From a virus: a DNA stretch of 64,000 nucleotides. The notes beneath the pieces were generated by a model, which was given only the letters and a program-made list of their open reading frames with translations, was not told where the DNA came from and did no database searches. Location of the stretch: the IMG/VR virus record IMGVR_UViG_3300009375_000002, positions 1-64,000 of that record; one strand, written 5' to 3'. Positions 24,348 through 33,722 of this stretch are shown here, one piece after another (position 1 is the stretch's first letter; every line of letters starts with the position of its first letter). The translations under genes and the position numbers were made by a program.

Positions 24348-24557
24348 ATGAAGGGAGACACCGCATTTTTGGTACCGCTGAAAGGCCTTCTTATTCGTGA
24401 TCCGATGTCGTATGAGCCTTTGCCCGCAAAGGGGATGCTAAAGCCGATGAGGGGAAAGGAAGGTCGATATTGGAGAAGGCGTATCAGAGATGGATCTGTC
24501 AGCGTCGGCAAACCCGCTAAATCCGCTAAGCGCGTGAGTGCGGAAAGAGCAAAATAA
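24348..24557 (+). CDS. DUF2635-type small tail protein
   Basis: 69 residues, preceded by AAAAAAGGAG. The pattern FLVPLKGLLIRDPMSYEPLP followed by GRYWRRRIRDGSV matches the small DUF2635 proteins regularly found just before the sheath gene in Mu-like tails. The C-terminus is basic. Exact role in tail assembly is unknown. Confidence 0.7.
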   Translation: MKGDTAFLVPLKGLLIRDPMSYEPLPAKGMLKPMRGKEGRYWRRRIRDGSVSVGKPAKSAKRVSAERAK

Positions 24558-24578
24558 ACAGCAAAGGAGGAATGAGTT

Positions 24579-26096
24579 ATGGCAATTACATTTAACAATA
24601 TTCCCACAACAGTGCGGACTCCTGGGGGGTATGTCGAGATCGATAATTCCAGGGCTCTTCAGGGATTACTTCAAAATCCGCACAAGGTTCTGATTATTGG
24701 TCAGAAGCTGGTGACTGGCACTGCTCCGTATGATACCCTCATGACGATTTCAAGGGATAATCTCGCAGACGGATTTTTTGGCACCGGTTCGCCATTGGCT
24801 CGGATGTGCAATGCTTTTAAGGAGAATAATGCCAACACCGAGATGCACGCCATGTGCATCGGATCGGGGGTTGCTGGCAACGCGGCATCGGGCGAGCTTG
24901 ATATTTCGGGGATGCTGGTCGCTGATGCGGTGTCTAATGATCACACTTGGTATTTGATGATCAATGGATATGAATTGCAGGTTCCTATTTATAGCAATGA
25001 CTCCGGTCAGAAGATCGCAAGCAAATTGGTTTCCATGATTGAGAGCACATCCGCATTGCCTGTTGGTGCTACTCAAACAGCCGCCACCAGTTTGGGATTG
25101 GTCGGCGTCAGTGCTGTGATGTCTGGGACTCTGGGTAATTATATCAACATCCGCGAAAATTATTATGATTATCAGACAATTCCGAGTTGCTTTTCTGGAT
25201 TGCCCTTGACATCTCATGGGGTCAGTCTATTGACGGGTGGGACGACAGATCCGAGCCTCGATGATGTATGGGCGGTGATTGATAATGAGCAGTATCATTA
25301 TATCATCCAGCCTTTCATTGATGCGGCTAATCTGACATCACTCGAGGATGAACTGGATGATCGATTTTTACCTCTTGAGGATCTTCAGGGGCATGGATTT
25401 ACATCCGTGCGGGGAACCCAAGCCAGTTGTACGACCCTTGGTAATAGTCGGAATAATCAGCATAATACGATTCTCGGGGTTAATGATTCTCCAATCTGCC
25501 CTGAAGAGTGGGGGGCGGCTCTGGGCGCTGTTGCTTCATGGAATCTGAATATTGATCCGGCGAGACCCCTTCATTTTTTGGAGCTACAAGGGATATTGCC
25601 TCCGCCTGTCGATGGTAGATTCACCAGGGCCGAAAGGGACACCCTTTTGTATGATGGGATTGCGACATACATCGTGGACTCGGGGGGTAACACTCTGATT
25701 GAGCGATGCGTCACGACCTATCAAGAAAATGCGCTTGGTATCCCTGATCCCAGTTATCTGGATGTCCAGACGCTTGCGACATTGAGCGAGATCCGGTTTC
25801 AATACAAGGCTCGGATGATAAGCCGATTTATTATTCCCAGATTCAAATTGGCAGATGATACATTTCCGGTACAGCCCGGATCGAAAGTGGCGAGACCAAA
25901 AGATGTCAGGCAGGAAACCATTGCCCTTTTCTCCCTATTGAGAGACAAGGGATTGATCGAGAATCTTGAAGAGTTTATTGACAATCTGGTGGTTGAGAGA
26001 AATATCGCAGATCCAAATCGGGTGGACGTTCTGTTGCCGCCTGATCTGATTAATCAGTTCAGGATTCTGGCGGCACAGATCCAGTTCATTTTGTAA
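24579..26096 (+). CDS. contractile tail sheath protein (Mu gpL-like)
   Basis: 505 residues with AAAGGAGG site. VRTPGGYVEIDNSRALQGLL and HKVLIIGQK open the protein, as in Mu-type sheaths; SGTLGNYINIREN, GHGFTSVRGTQASCTTLG and the C-terminal IRFQYKARMISRFIIPRFKL and RNIADPNRVDVLLPPDLINQ complete it. The conserved C-terminal part forms the sheath core around the tube. Presence of this gene defines a contractile tail. Confidence 0.9.
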   Translation: MAITFNNIPTTVRTPGGYVEIDNSRALQGLLQNPHKVLIIGQKLVTGTAPYDTLMTISRDNLADGFFGTGSPLARMCNAFKENNANTEMHAMCIGSGVAGNAASGELDISGMLVADAVSNDHTWYLMINGYELQVPIYSNDSGQKIASKLVSMIESTSALPVGATQTAATSLGLVGVSAVMSGTLGNYINIRENYYDYQTIPSCFSGLPLTSHGVSLLTGGTTDPSLDDVWAVIDNEQYHYIIQPFIDAANLTSLEDELDDRFLPLEDLQGHGFTSVRGTQASCTTLGNSRNNQHNTILGVNDSPICPEEWGAALGAVASWNLNIDPARPLHFLELQGILPPPVDGRFTRAERDTLLYDGIATYIVDSGGNTLIERCVTTYQENALGIPDPSYLDVQTLATLSEIRFQYKARMISRFIIPRFKLADDTFPVQPGSKVARPKDVRQETIALFSLLRDKGLIENLEEFIDNLVVERNIADPNRVDVLLPPDLINQFRILAAQIQFIL

Positions 26097-26151
26097 TCGG
26101 AATCTGAATTTAAATAATTTATCAAAGACAGAATTCGGCAACTTATTAGGA

Positions 26152-26194
26152 GGCCCACTGTCCGCGAGGATCTTTCGCAGGCACTGGGTCTTTT
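26152..26194 (+). terminator. possible terminator or attenuator between sheath and tube genes
   Basis: A stem of 16 positions with two mismatches (GGCCCACTGTCCGCGA with a complementary arm ending CACTGGGTC) encloses a short loop and is followed by TTTT at 26191. The next ribosome site and ATG follow within 25 bases. It could partly stop transcription to balance tube and sheath, or merely stabilise the tube mRNA. Confidence 0.4.
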
Positions 26195-26218
26195 AATTGA
26201 TAAAAGGAGGAATGCGTT

Positions 26219-26611
26219 ATGGCAAGGATTACAGGAAGAGTTGAGGTTCTGGTAAATGGGGAGACCCTTTTAAACAAAGCCGGTGCTGTTGCCAGCGGCA
26301 TCGGGATTTCAGGGGCTCCGAATTTTGAATTGGAATCCGTAATGGGTGATACCGGTATTCATGGATACAAGGAGAATCCGATTGTCGCCAAATTGGAGGT
26401 CACCGTCACAGATCGGGATGATGTTTCCTTGAGCGATATCGCATCGATCAGGGAGAATGGAACTGTGATTTTTCGCTCGGCCGGAGGCGGTAAGGTTTAC
26501 ACCATGGAAGGCGCAACCTGCCTGCGGAATTTTTCTGTGACGGGTGGAGAGGGGGAAACCCCCTTGGTCTTTGAAGGTCCTTATTGGACTGAGACCACCA
26601 GTGCATCTTAA
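26219..26611 (+). CDS. tail tube protein (Mu gpM-like)
   Basis: 130 residues with AAAAGGAGG site. ITGRVEVLVNGETLLNKAGA, then LEVTVTDRDDVSLSDIASI and FRSAGGGKVYTMEGATC follow the Mu-type tube family, an all-beta protein stacking as hexamers inside the sheath. Its place between sheath and tail chaperone is standard. Confidence 0.88.
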   Translation: MARITGRVEVLVNGETLLNKAGAVASGIGISGAPNFELESVMGDTGIHGYKENPIVAKLEVTVTDRDDVSLSDIASIRENGTVIFRSAGGGKVYTMEGATCLRNFSVTGGEGETPLVFEGPYWTETTSAS

Positions 26612-26635
26612 AATTAAGAAAGGGTATAATTTCAA

Positions 26636-26950
26636 ATGAGAGATGAAAAAACGATGGATCAAATTGTAAAATTGGAACATTCAATCCCGATCCCCAAAGA
26701 AGGAGGCGGGACCGTCAATGTATCCGAATTGAGATTTGGTCGATTAAAAGCGAAGCATTTAAGATCGCTTCCCGAGAACTTTATGGAAAGGGGTGGCAAT
26801 CTTGAGCCGCAGGATGTGATCCCATTGATTGCCAGTCTTGCTGACATTCCGGTGGATTCTGCCGATGAGATTGATATCGATGATCTGTTAAAAGTTGCCG
26901 CGAAGCTTGAATCTTTTTTCGGGGCATCCCTCAAGACTGGAAAGAAGTAG
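26636..26950 (+). CDS. tail assembly chaperone, short form (gp41-like)
   Basis: 104 residues: a short N-terminal lead, then VKLEHSIPIPKEGGGTVNVS and ELRFGRLKAKHLRSLPENF, typical of the Mu gp41 / P2 gpE chaperone family that coats the tape measure during tail building. A slippery site near its 3' end allows a longer form. Confidence 0.8.
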   Translation: MRDEKTMDQIVKLEHSIPIPKEGGGTVNVSELRFGRLKAKHLRSLPENFMERGGNLEPQDVIPLIASLADIPVDSADEIDIDDLLKVAAKLESFFGASLKTGKK

Positions 26951-27069
26951 TCTGGGGGGTAGCGTATATTTTTAAGATCCCTCCATCAGAGATCTGGGAA
27001 ATGGAAGTGGGAGATCTATTATTTTGGTTTGCGGGGATCGAAAAAGTTAAATCATGGATGGAGCGTTAA
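26636..27069 (+). CDS. tail assembly chaperone, -1 frameshifted long form (gp41/42-like)
   Basis: At 26914-26920 the reading frame meets T TTT TTC, a canonical -1 slippery heptamer in the right register (codons TCT TTT TTC). Slipping back one base opens a frame that runs from RGIPQDWKEVVWGVAYIFKI through PPSEIWEMEVGDLLFWFAG to the TAA at 27067-27069, one base before the tape measure ATG. The PPSEIWEMxVxxLLxW segment resembles the second chaperone protein (gp42/T-like). Programmed frameshifting here is a known conserved feature of tailed phages; the site itself is seen directly. Confidence 0.8.
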
Positions 27070-28815
27070 ATGGCGCAGACATTTGATCTTTCTGTTATAT
27101 TCAGGGTTCTTGATAAGGCCTCCGGACCGGTCAAAAAGATTGGCAATTCTTTAAAGGGATTGGTCAAGCCGCTCAATGATGTCAATCAGTCTTTCAAAAA
27201 ATTGGGAAAGACCGTCCAGGGCGCCGGCAAGAAGATGAAGGACGCCGGCAAAAATATGTCATTAAAAATGACATTACCCCTTGCGGGATTTGGCGCATTG
27301 GCGATCAGGACGGCGACGACCTTTCAAGCATCTATGAATATGGTCGGAGCGGTTACAAAGGCAACGGGATCGGAATTTAAAACTCTTGAGAAGCTGGCTA
27401 AGGATCTGGGAGCGACTACTCAATTCAGTGCATCACAAGCCGCAGAGGCGATGGTCTTTTTAGGATTGGCGGGCCAAAAGACAGGGGAGATTATTGGATC
27501 AATGCCCAAAGTTCTTGAGCTTGCCGCATCCGCTCAATTGGACTTGGCATCGGCCGCAAATATTGTAACAGGAGTTATGGCCGGATTTCAATTGCAGACC
27601 GAGGATCTTACAAGAGTAAATGATGTTTTGGTAAATGCTTTTACTGGAGCCAAAGTCGATCTCCTTCAAATGGGAGAAGCATTTAGAAAGGTCGGTCCGA
27701 TGGCCAAGAAGTCTGGATTGGATCTTGAAACTACCGCCGCAATTTTTGGTAAATTGGGAGAGGTCAATATTGCAGGGACTGAAGCTGGTACCGGATTAAA
27801 AAGAGTTCTCGTGAGCCTGCAAAATCCATCCAGGCAAGCCGCAAAAGCGATGGCAGAGTTAGGGGTCAAGGTCTTTAAGATGAAAGATGGAAAACCCGTC
27901 TTGCGGGATATCCTCGATATTGTGGATGAGTTTGAGAAATCCGGCGCTGGCGTTGAAGAGCTGTCTACGATTCTGGGACAGTTTGGCGGGCCGATCATGA
28001 TCGGATTACTTTCAAAGGGAAAAGTCAATTTAAGAAAATTCCGAGAGGAGCTAAAAGAGACGGGATCAGCAGTGCGAATTTCCGAAGCCCAGATGAAGGG
28101 GTTACCCGGAGCGATGAAGCTCCTTGCATCGGCATTTGAGGCCTTTCAATTGGCTCTTATCGGGACTGCGGTTACCCTTGATAAGATTATCAGGGGCATT
28201 GCCGGACTTTTTCAATGGCTATCGGAAGTCAATCCGACCATTTTAAAAATAGGAGTAGGCATCGCTATTTTGGTGGCAGCCATCGGACCTTTGGTTATAG
28301 GGCTTGGATTTGTGGCATCTGGGATCGGGGCGATAATGGCTCTTGGCGCTCCGGTGGTTGCGACCATTGCCGCTATATCCGCCGCTATGGTTGGACTGGG
28401 ATCATTGGCCGCATCGGTATGGGCAAACTGGGAACCATTTAGACAATTGGCTCTTGATATCGGGGAGGCATGGATGACGGCTTTTGGCATGATGATTGAT
28501 ATGGCCAAAGGACCATTGAGGGTTTTGGGAAAGGTCTTTTCATTTCTTGATCGATCCAAAGCAGAAAAGGATCTGGCCACGGTAGCAGATCCCCTTGCGG
28601 ATCGGGCAAAGGATTTTATCCTTGATAAAGAAAGGGCGCTTGGTTTGGGAGATTCCGTCAGGGGAGCCGCAGGAGCCGACGGACTTTCCAAATCCGAAAC
28701 AAATGTAAAAATCGAATTATCTTCGGCCGAGGGGACATCCGCAAAAGTCACGGATGTGAAGCAAGCTGGGGATAAACCAAATATGCCGACAATTGCATAT
28801 CAAGGAGCGATCTAA
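27070..28815 (+). CDS. tail tape measure protein
   Basis: 581 residues. Helical N-terminus with Lys/Gly repeats, then the TP901-type core: FQASMNMVGAVTKATGSEFK, LGATTQFSASQAAEAMVFLG, DLGLETTAAIFGKLGEV-like segments and GTGLKRVL. Several hydrophobic stretches at about 390-460 (ILKIGVGIAILVAAIGPLVI) could enter the host membrane. It sets tail length and is released on infection. At 581 residues it is short, implying a short tail. Confidence 0.9.
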   Translation: MAQTFDLSVIFRVLDKASGPVKKIGNSLKGLVKPLNDVNQSFKKLGKTVQGAGKKMKDAGKNMSLKMTLPLAGFGALAIRTATTFQASMNMVGAVTKATGSEFKTLEKLAKDLGATTQFSASQAAEAMVFLGLAGQKTGEIIGSMPKVLELAASAQLDLASAANIVTGVMAGFQLQTEDLTRVNDVLVNAFTGAKVDLLQMGEAFRKVGPMAKKSGLDLETTAAIFGKLGEVNIAGTEAGTGLKRVLVSLQNPSRQAAKAMAELGVKVFKMKDGKPVLRDILDIVDEFEKSGAGVEELSTILGQFGGPIMIGLLSKGKVNLRKFREELKETGSAVRISEAQMKGLPGAMKLLASAFEAFQLALIGTAVTLDKIIRGIAGLFQWLSEVNPTILKIGVGIAILVAAIGPLVIGLGFVASGIGAIMALGAPVVATIAAISAAMVGLGSLAASVWANWEPFRQLALDIGEAWMTAFGMMIDMAKGPLRVLGKVFSFLDRSKAEKDLATVADPLADRAKDFILDKERALGLGDSVRGAAGADGLSKSETNVKIELSSAEGTSAKVTDVKQAGDKPNMPTIAYQGAI

Positions 28816-28817
28816 TA

Positions 28818-30395
28818 ATGGCACTGGGTGATTTTACAGATATAGACATTCCTGAAAATGCGGCATCCCCGCCTCCGCCTGTCCCTCCCCCGAACTGGAA
28901 GGATCGATTGACTTGGGCGGACGCATCCAATAAATTGAGAAAGAAGGCATCGTTTAGGGGAGCGACTTTCTTTGTCAGGGGAACTGGATATAGCGTCGGG
29001 CGACGAAATGTTGTTCATCAATATCCTGATAGAGATGAGCCATTCGTCGAGGACATGGGACTTGATGCCGAGGATTTTAGGATCGAGGGATATGTGATCC
29101 AAAATCTTGATAACAATTATGATTATTTTACCGAGCGGGACGCCCTGATTAAAGCATTAAAAGAATTTGGTCCTGGGACTTTGATTCATCCTTTTTATGG
29201 GACATTGATCGTCAGCCTTATCGGAAAAGCCAGCATTGATGAATCATTTCATGGCGGCGGGATGGCTCGATTTCGCATGTCCTTTGTCCGAGCGGAGAAG
29301 ACAAAGGCCCCTTATCCAAAGCCAATTCTTGATCATGTAAAAGCGGTTGATGATGCGGTTGAGGATTCTCTGGATTCTGGAGTCGATGGATTTGGTGCAA
29401 TATATGATGGAGAGGATGTTGCGGGATTTTCGGCTGAATCCGCATTGGCTGCGGTTGGCGAGCTTAATACTATGATGAGATCCGCCATCTCTGCTATTCA
29501 GGGAGCAGGCCCCGCCCAGATATCCAAAGCGCTGACTGCATTATCCGAGCAATATTCCGCTATAAATTTGACGACTATTGCAGATACCTGTGGATTGGCA
29601 AATGATCTCATCGGTATGTCGAATGGTCTTTTAAGTCTTTTTGGTCAATATGGAGAGATAGTCGTTAGCCAATTATTTGGTGCTTGTAGTAGCGCTGTGC
29701 GAGGGATCTCATCCGGCCCGATGTCTGGGGCTCAAGTTGATTGGCCGTCTACGGATGGATTTGAGGGGAGCACGATGTCTGATCCTGCGGTCGTTGCGGA
29801 GGATTATGGAAAGACGGTGACGAGATCCTCGTTGGCTATGGCTCGATATGGGGAAGATTTGGGAAATGATGATCCGAGCCCTTATGGCGGGGAATTGGAA
29901 TCCATCACTATAAGTACCTCATCCAGAGCGAGGGAGGCGGCAAATCAGGTTGCAATGGTCAATATGGCTCGATTGACTGCGATAACGACCGCTTGCAAAT
30001 CCGCTATTCGGATCGAATTTACAAGCCATGATTCCGTGATTGAAATAATGGAAGAATTGATCGAAGCCATTGACGCCCAATTACTTAAATTAGGAAATGA
30101 TGCGGCAAATGAAGATTTTGCGACTTATAATATCACGGTGGCTGATCCAAATAATTACCAAGCGCTCCAATCCCTGCGGCCGGTAATTGTTGAATCCATG
30201 TTGGGGATCGGGGCGCCTCTTGCGGATATCGTAGAGTATAAGGTTCCGCCTGCGACGATGCCGGCATTGATCTTGGCTTATGATCGATATGAGGATCTCG
30301 ATCGGGAAAAAGAAATCATAACAAGAAACAGACCGCTGATCAAGCATCCTGGATTTATGCCGGGCGGACAGACGGTTGAGATATTAAGCGAATGA
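28818..30395 (+). CDS. DNA circularisation/gpN-like baseplate protein
   Basis: 525 residues. After a Pro-rich lead, NWKDRLTWADASNKLRKKAS then FRGATFFVRGT and PFVEDMGLDAEDFRIEGYVI match the Mu gpN (DNA circulation) N-terminal family, a hub/tail component. The long middle is Ala/Ser/Gly-rich and helical. It overlaps the next gene by four bases, keeping the Mu order tape measure, gpN, gpP. Confidence 0.85.
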   Translation: MALGDFTDIDIPENAASPPPPVPPPNWKDRLTWADASNKLRKKASFRGATFFVRGTGYSVGRRNVVHQYPDRDEPFVEDMGLDAEDFRIEGYVIQNLDNNYDYFTERDALIKALKEFGPGTLIHPFYGTLIVSLIGKASIDESFHGGGMARFRMSFVRAEKTKAPYPKPILDHVKAVDDAVEDSLDSGVDGFGAIYDGEDVAGFSAESALAAVGELNTMMRSAISAIQGAGPAQISKALTALSEQYSAINLTTIADTCGLANDLIGMSNGLLSLFGQYGEIVVSQLFGACSSAVRGISSGPMSGAQVDWPSTDGFEGSTMSDPAVVAEDYGKTVTRSSLAMARYGEDLGNDDPSPYGGELESITISTSSRAREAANQVAMVNMARLTAITTACKSAIRIEFTSHDSVIEIMEELIEAIDAQLLKLGNDAANEDFATYNITVADPNNYQALQSLRPVIVESMLGIGAPLADIVEYKVPPATMPALILAYDRYEDLDREKEIITRNRPLIKHPGFMPGGQTVEILSE

Positions 30396-31474
30396 GCAAG
30401 ATAGTTTTAAAAGTTAATGGTCTTGAATTTGGTGGCTGGACAAATATCTCGATTGAGAAGTCCTTGTCCAGTATGGCCGGATCTTTTGGATTGGCAGCGA
30501 CAGATATTTTTCCGGGCAATGCGCAAAAATGGGGCTTGGCGATAGGGGATGAATGTTCTGTCGAGATTGCAGACCAAAAGATCATCACCGGATATATCGA
30601 GGATATCCCGATCAGCTATGATGCGAGCGGTCACAATATCCAGATTGGCGGACGGGATAAAACCGGTGATTTGGTTGATTGCCCTTTTGTCGAGACCCCA
30701 AATGAATGGAAGGAAAAAGCGGTCGAAGAAATAATCAAGGCGCTTTGTGATCCCTTTGATATTTCGGTCAACACTGATGATTCTGTTACTGATCAAGCGA
30801 CTTTCAAAATGCCGGAGTTTAAAGCCAATGAAGGGGATGCGGTTTTCGATCTGATCTTAAAATTATGTCAGATGAAAGCTATTCTCCCTGTTAGCTATGG
30901 TGATGGAGCATTGACATTGACGAGGGCTGGGGGTCGCTTTACCAATGATCCCCTTGAAAAAGGAGTCAATATATTATCAGGGAGTATTGATCAATCCAAT
31001 AAGGAGCGTTTTCAGACTTATATTGTAAAGGGTCAAGGTTCGATGACGGATCAAAAGGAAGTGGCGGATGCGGCGCATCCAGTGGGCGAGCAGACAGATG
31101 ATGTGATTTTAAGATATCGACCGATCGTCATTTTTACAGAGACCCCTTGCGATGCGGCAAGATGCCTTGATCGGGCAAGATGGGAAGCGACCAAGCGAGC
31201 AGGCGCATCCAGAAAATTGCAATATAAAGTGCAGGGCTGGACTCAATCGAATGGGATCATATGGCCTTTAAATTCTCTTGTCAAAGTCAAGGACGATTTT
31301 TTACAGATTGATGGAACCCTGCTGATATCATCAATCAATTATACAAAGGACAATGAGTCTGGGACAACGACCACGATGACGCTGGTCGATCCTGATACCT
31401 ATGCGCTTTTAGAGGAACCGATTAAAAAGATCAAGTCCGGGGTTGATTGGAAAACCAAATTAACGGTGCAATAA
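30392..31474 (+). CDS. baseplate hub protein (Mu gpP / gp44-like)
   Basis: 360 residues. VLKVNGLEFGGWTNISIEKS at the start, IADQKIITGYIEDIPISYDA and IQIGGRDKTGDLVDC are typical of Mu gp44, the trimeric hub resembling T4 gp27. It carries the central spike protein encoded next. The start overlaps the preceding stop (ATGA). Confidence 0.88.
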   Translation: MSKIVLKVNGLEFGGWTNISIEKSLSSMAGSFGLAATDIFPGNAQKWGLAIGDECSVEIADQKIITGYIEDIPISYDASGHNIQIGGRDKTGDLVDCPFVETPNEWKEKAVEEIIKALCDPFDISVNTDDSVTDQATFKMPEFKANEGDAVFDLILKLCQMKAILPVSYGDGALTLTRAGGRFTNDPLEKGVNILSGSIDQSNKERFQTYIVKGQGSMTDQKEVADAAHPVGEQTDDVILRYRPIVIFTETPCDAARCLDRARWEATKRAGASRKLQYKVQGWTQSNGIIWPLNSLVKVKDDFLQIDGTLLISSINYTKDNESGTTTTMTLVDPDTYALLEEPIKKIKSGVDWKTKLTVQ

Positions 31475-32127
31475 TGGATTTCAAAAGCTTTAAAAGATTG
31501 ATCGCTCCAATACAAAAAAAGATATTTTTGCTGCTTGGTCGGGCAATCCTCACATATGTTAATAATGCCGAGAAGACCCAAAAGATCCAGATCATCGCTT
31601 TGCAGGGAGAGACCATATCAGATATGGAGCGCTTTCAAGAATATGGATTTGAGACATACCCATTGGAGGACGCCGAGGTTGCGGCTGTATTTATAAATGG
31701 CAATCGAGATCAGGGAATCGCGATCTGTGTTCATGATCGGGAATATCGGCCGACTGATTTAGTTGCTGGCGAGGTCGCAATCTATACGGATGAGGATTTA
31801 TCCCCAGGTGATTTTCGCATCCATTTAAAGAGAGGCCGGATCTTTGATATCAAAGGGGATCAGATTATAGAGGTGCTGGATACAAGCAAGACCGTCACCA
31901 CTCCATCTGAAACCCATGTTAATGTGACTGGGCATATTATTAACTCCCCGCAAGTAGCGTTGGGAGGTCCAAATTTTGCGGCATTGAGAGCAATGGTCGA
32001 TGAACGATTCATCGCCTTATTTAATGCGCATGTTCATGCAAATGGTGGTGGGATTGGTAATTCCGGAGCGCCAACCGTCGCAATGACCCCTGCCGGCCAT
32101 GCAACATCCAAAGTAAAGGGAGAATGA
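31474..32127 (+). CDS. baseplate spike protein (Mu gp45-like)
   Basis: I start at 31474, directly after the hub stop, rather than at the upstream ATG inside the hub gene. 217 residues: an OB-like N-terminal part (IQIIALQGETISDMERFQEY), GIAICVHDREYRP, then a beta-helical stem ending HVHANGGGIGNSGAPT. HxH pairs near the tip of such spikes bind an iron ion in Mu/P2 spikes. It punctures the outer membrane. Confidence 0.85.
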   Translation: MDFKSFKRLIAPIQKKIFLLLGRAILTYVNNAEKTQKIQIIALQGETISDMERFQEYGFETYPLEDAEVAAVFINGNRDQGIAICVHDREYRPTDLVAGEVAIYTDEDLSPGDFRIHLKRGRIFDIKGDQIIEVLDTSKTVTTPSETHVNVTGHIINSPQVALGGPNFAALRAMVDERFIALFNAHVHANGGGIGNSGAPTVAMTPAGHATSKVKGE

Positions 32128-32615
32128 TGTCTAATGATATTCGAATAGCATGGGATACGACATTGATGGAAGGCGATTTTAACTTTCTCGTAGATTCGCA
32201 GGATCTGGAATCGGATGAAGGACTTGAGACGGCTGTGATCATTAGTTTGTTTTCAGATCGAAGAGCAAGGGCGGATGATATTTTGCCAGATCCGAATAGT
32301 CAAAATCGACGGGGTTGGTGGGGTGATCTGATATCCCCAGATGTTGAAGGGGATCAGATCGGTTCCCGATTATGGTTATTAAATCGGGAGAAAACTCTTG
32401 AAAGCGTTTTGGTAAAGGCAAAGGAGTATGCGGAGGAGGCATTGCAATGGCTAATAGACGACGGGGTCGCTGCGGAGGTTGTCGTGGTGGCCGAGCGAGA
32501 AAAAATAGTGGGAAGCGATCGTCTGGGGATCTCCATAAAAATTCGCCGCGTAGACGGAAACGCAGAAGCATTTAATTTTGGGGCGCAATGGACGGCTCAA
32601 GCGCTAAGGGGATAA
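32124..32615 (+). CDS. baseplate protein gp46-like
   Basis: 163 residues. DIRIAWDTTLMEGDFNFLVD, LETAVIISLFSDRRA and RRGWWGDLISPDVEGDQIGS are hallmarks of Mu gp46, a wedge or inner baseplate component (gp25-like role). It overlaps the spike gene by four bases. Confidence 0.88.
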   Translation: MMSNDIRIAWDTTLMEGDFNFLVDSQDLESDEGLETAVIISLFSDRRARADDILPDPNSQNRRGWWGDLISPDVEGDQIGSRLWLLNREKTLESVLVKAKEYAEEALQWLIDDGVAAEVVVVAEREKIVGSDRLGISIKIRRVDGNAEAFNFGAQWTAQALRG

Positions 32616-32618
32616 CAA

Positions 32619-33713
32619 ATGCCATTTACTCGAAATACATTACAGGAAATCGTTGATCGGATCATATCCGATTTTCAGACTCGGATAACCGGAGCGACAT
32701 CTTTATTAAGGAGGTCAACGCTTAGCGTTATCGCAAGGATCATTGGTGGCGCAGTTCATCTATTATATGAATATTTGGATTATCAGGCAAGGCAGTTATT
32801 TGTTTCGATAGCAGATGAGGCAGGGCTCGAATCCCATTCATCTGAATATGGGATTGCCCGAAAAGCGGCCGTTGTGGCGATTGGATCAGGGCAAGCCACT
32901 GGGGCAAATGGCACTCCAATTCCTGCGGGTAGTGAATTGGTCTCATCCGATGATCAGATATATACGACTGATGAAGAGGTTATAGTTGCTGGGGGCATCG
33001 CCACTTTGGATTTTACGGCATCTGTTGCCGGTGCGGATGGGAACGACGATGCGGGGATTTCTTTAACCTTTTCCAGTCCGATTGCGGGGATTGATACTAC
33101 TATCACTGTGGATGCCGATGGTATTTCCGGAGGATCGGATGAAGAGGCGGATTCCGCATTGAGGGAAAGGGTCTTAGCCCGAAAAAGACAGCCCCCGCAT
33201 GGCGGTGCGGATTTTGATTATGAGGCATGGGCGCTGGAGGTTTCAGGAGTTACCCGATCTTGGTCTCAGCCGCTATATCAAGGACTTGGGACAATCGGAA
33301 TCGCATTTGTCAGGGATGGCGATGATAGTATTATACCAAATTCTACACAGCGGGATCTTGTCCGAGCCTATATTGTTGAGCATGAAGATCCGGCCACCGG
33401 CAAGACCGTTGGATGTCCAGTTACAGCGGAACCTGGATTATTTATGATCGAACTAAATCTTTTATCGATTAATTTTACCATTGCCATTTCCCCAAATACA
33501 ACGGCTGTGCAGGACGCGGTTGAAAATAATCTGGCAGATTTGATTTTAAGAGATGGCGGACCCGAGGAAACGATATATCTTTCAAAGATCAGCGAAGCCA
33601 TTAGCCTTGCGACAGCGGAAGTAACTCATCGATTGGATACCCCTGTGGCGGATGTAACCGCCGCGGTTGATGAGGTTCATGTATTGGGAACCATAACATT
33701 TAGTGATTATTAA
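32619..33713 (+). CDS. baseplate J-like wedge protein (Mu gp47-like)
   Basis: 364 residues. LQEIVDRIISDFQTRITGAT, YLDYQARQLFVSIADEAGLE and RKRQPPHGGADFDYEAWALE with VSGVTRSW follow the Baseplate_J family (gpJ/gp47), the wedge protein linking hub to fibres. Gene order supports it. Confidence 0.9.
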   Translation: MPFTRNTLQEIVDRIISDFQTRITGATSLLRRSTLSVIARIIGGAVHLLYEYLDYQARQLFVSIADEAGLESHSSEYGIARKAAVVAIGSGQATGANGTPIPAGSELVSSDDQIYTTDEEVIVAGGIATLDFTASVAGADGNDDAGISLTFSSPIAGIDTTITVDADGISGGSDEEADSALRERVLARKRQPPHGGADFDYEAWALEVSGVTRSWSQPLYQGLGTIGIAFVRDGDDSIIPNSTQRDLVRAYIVEHEDPATGKTVGCPVTAEPGLFMIELNLLSINFTIAISPNTTAVQDAVENNLADLILRDGGPEETIYLSKISEAISLATAEVTHRLDTPVADVTAAVDEVHVLGTITFSDY

Positions 33714-33722
33714 AGGGGAATC

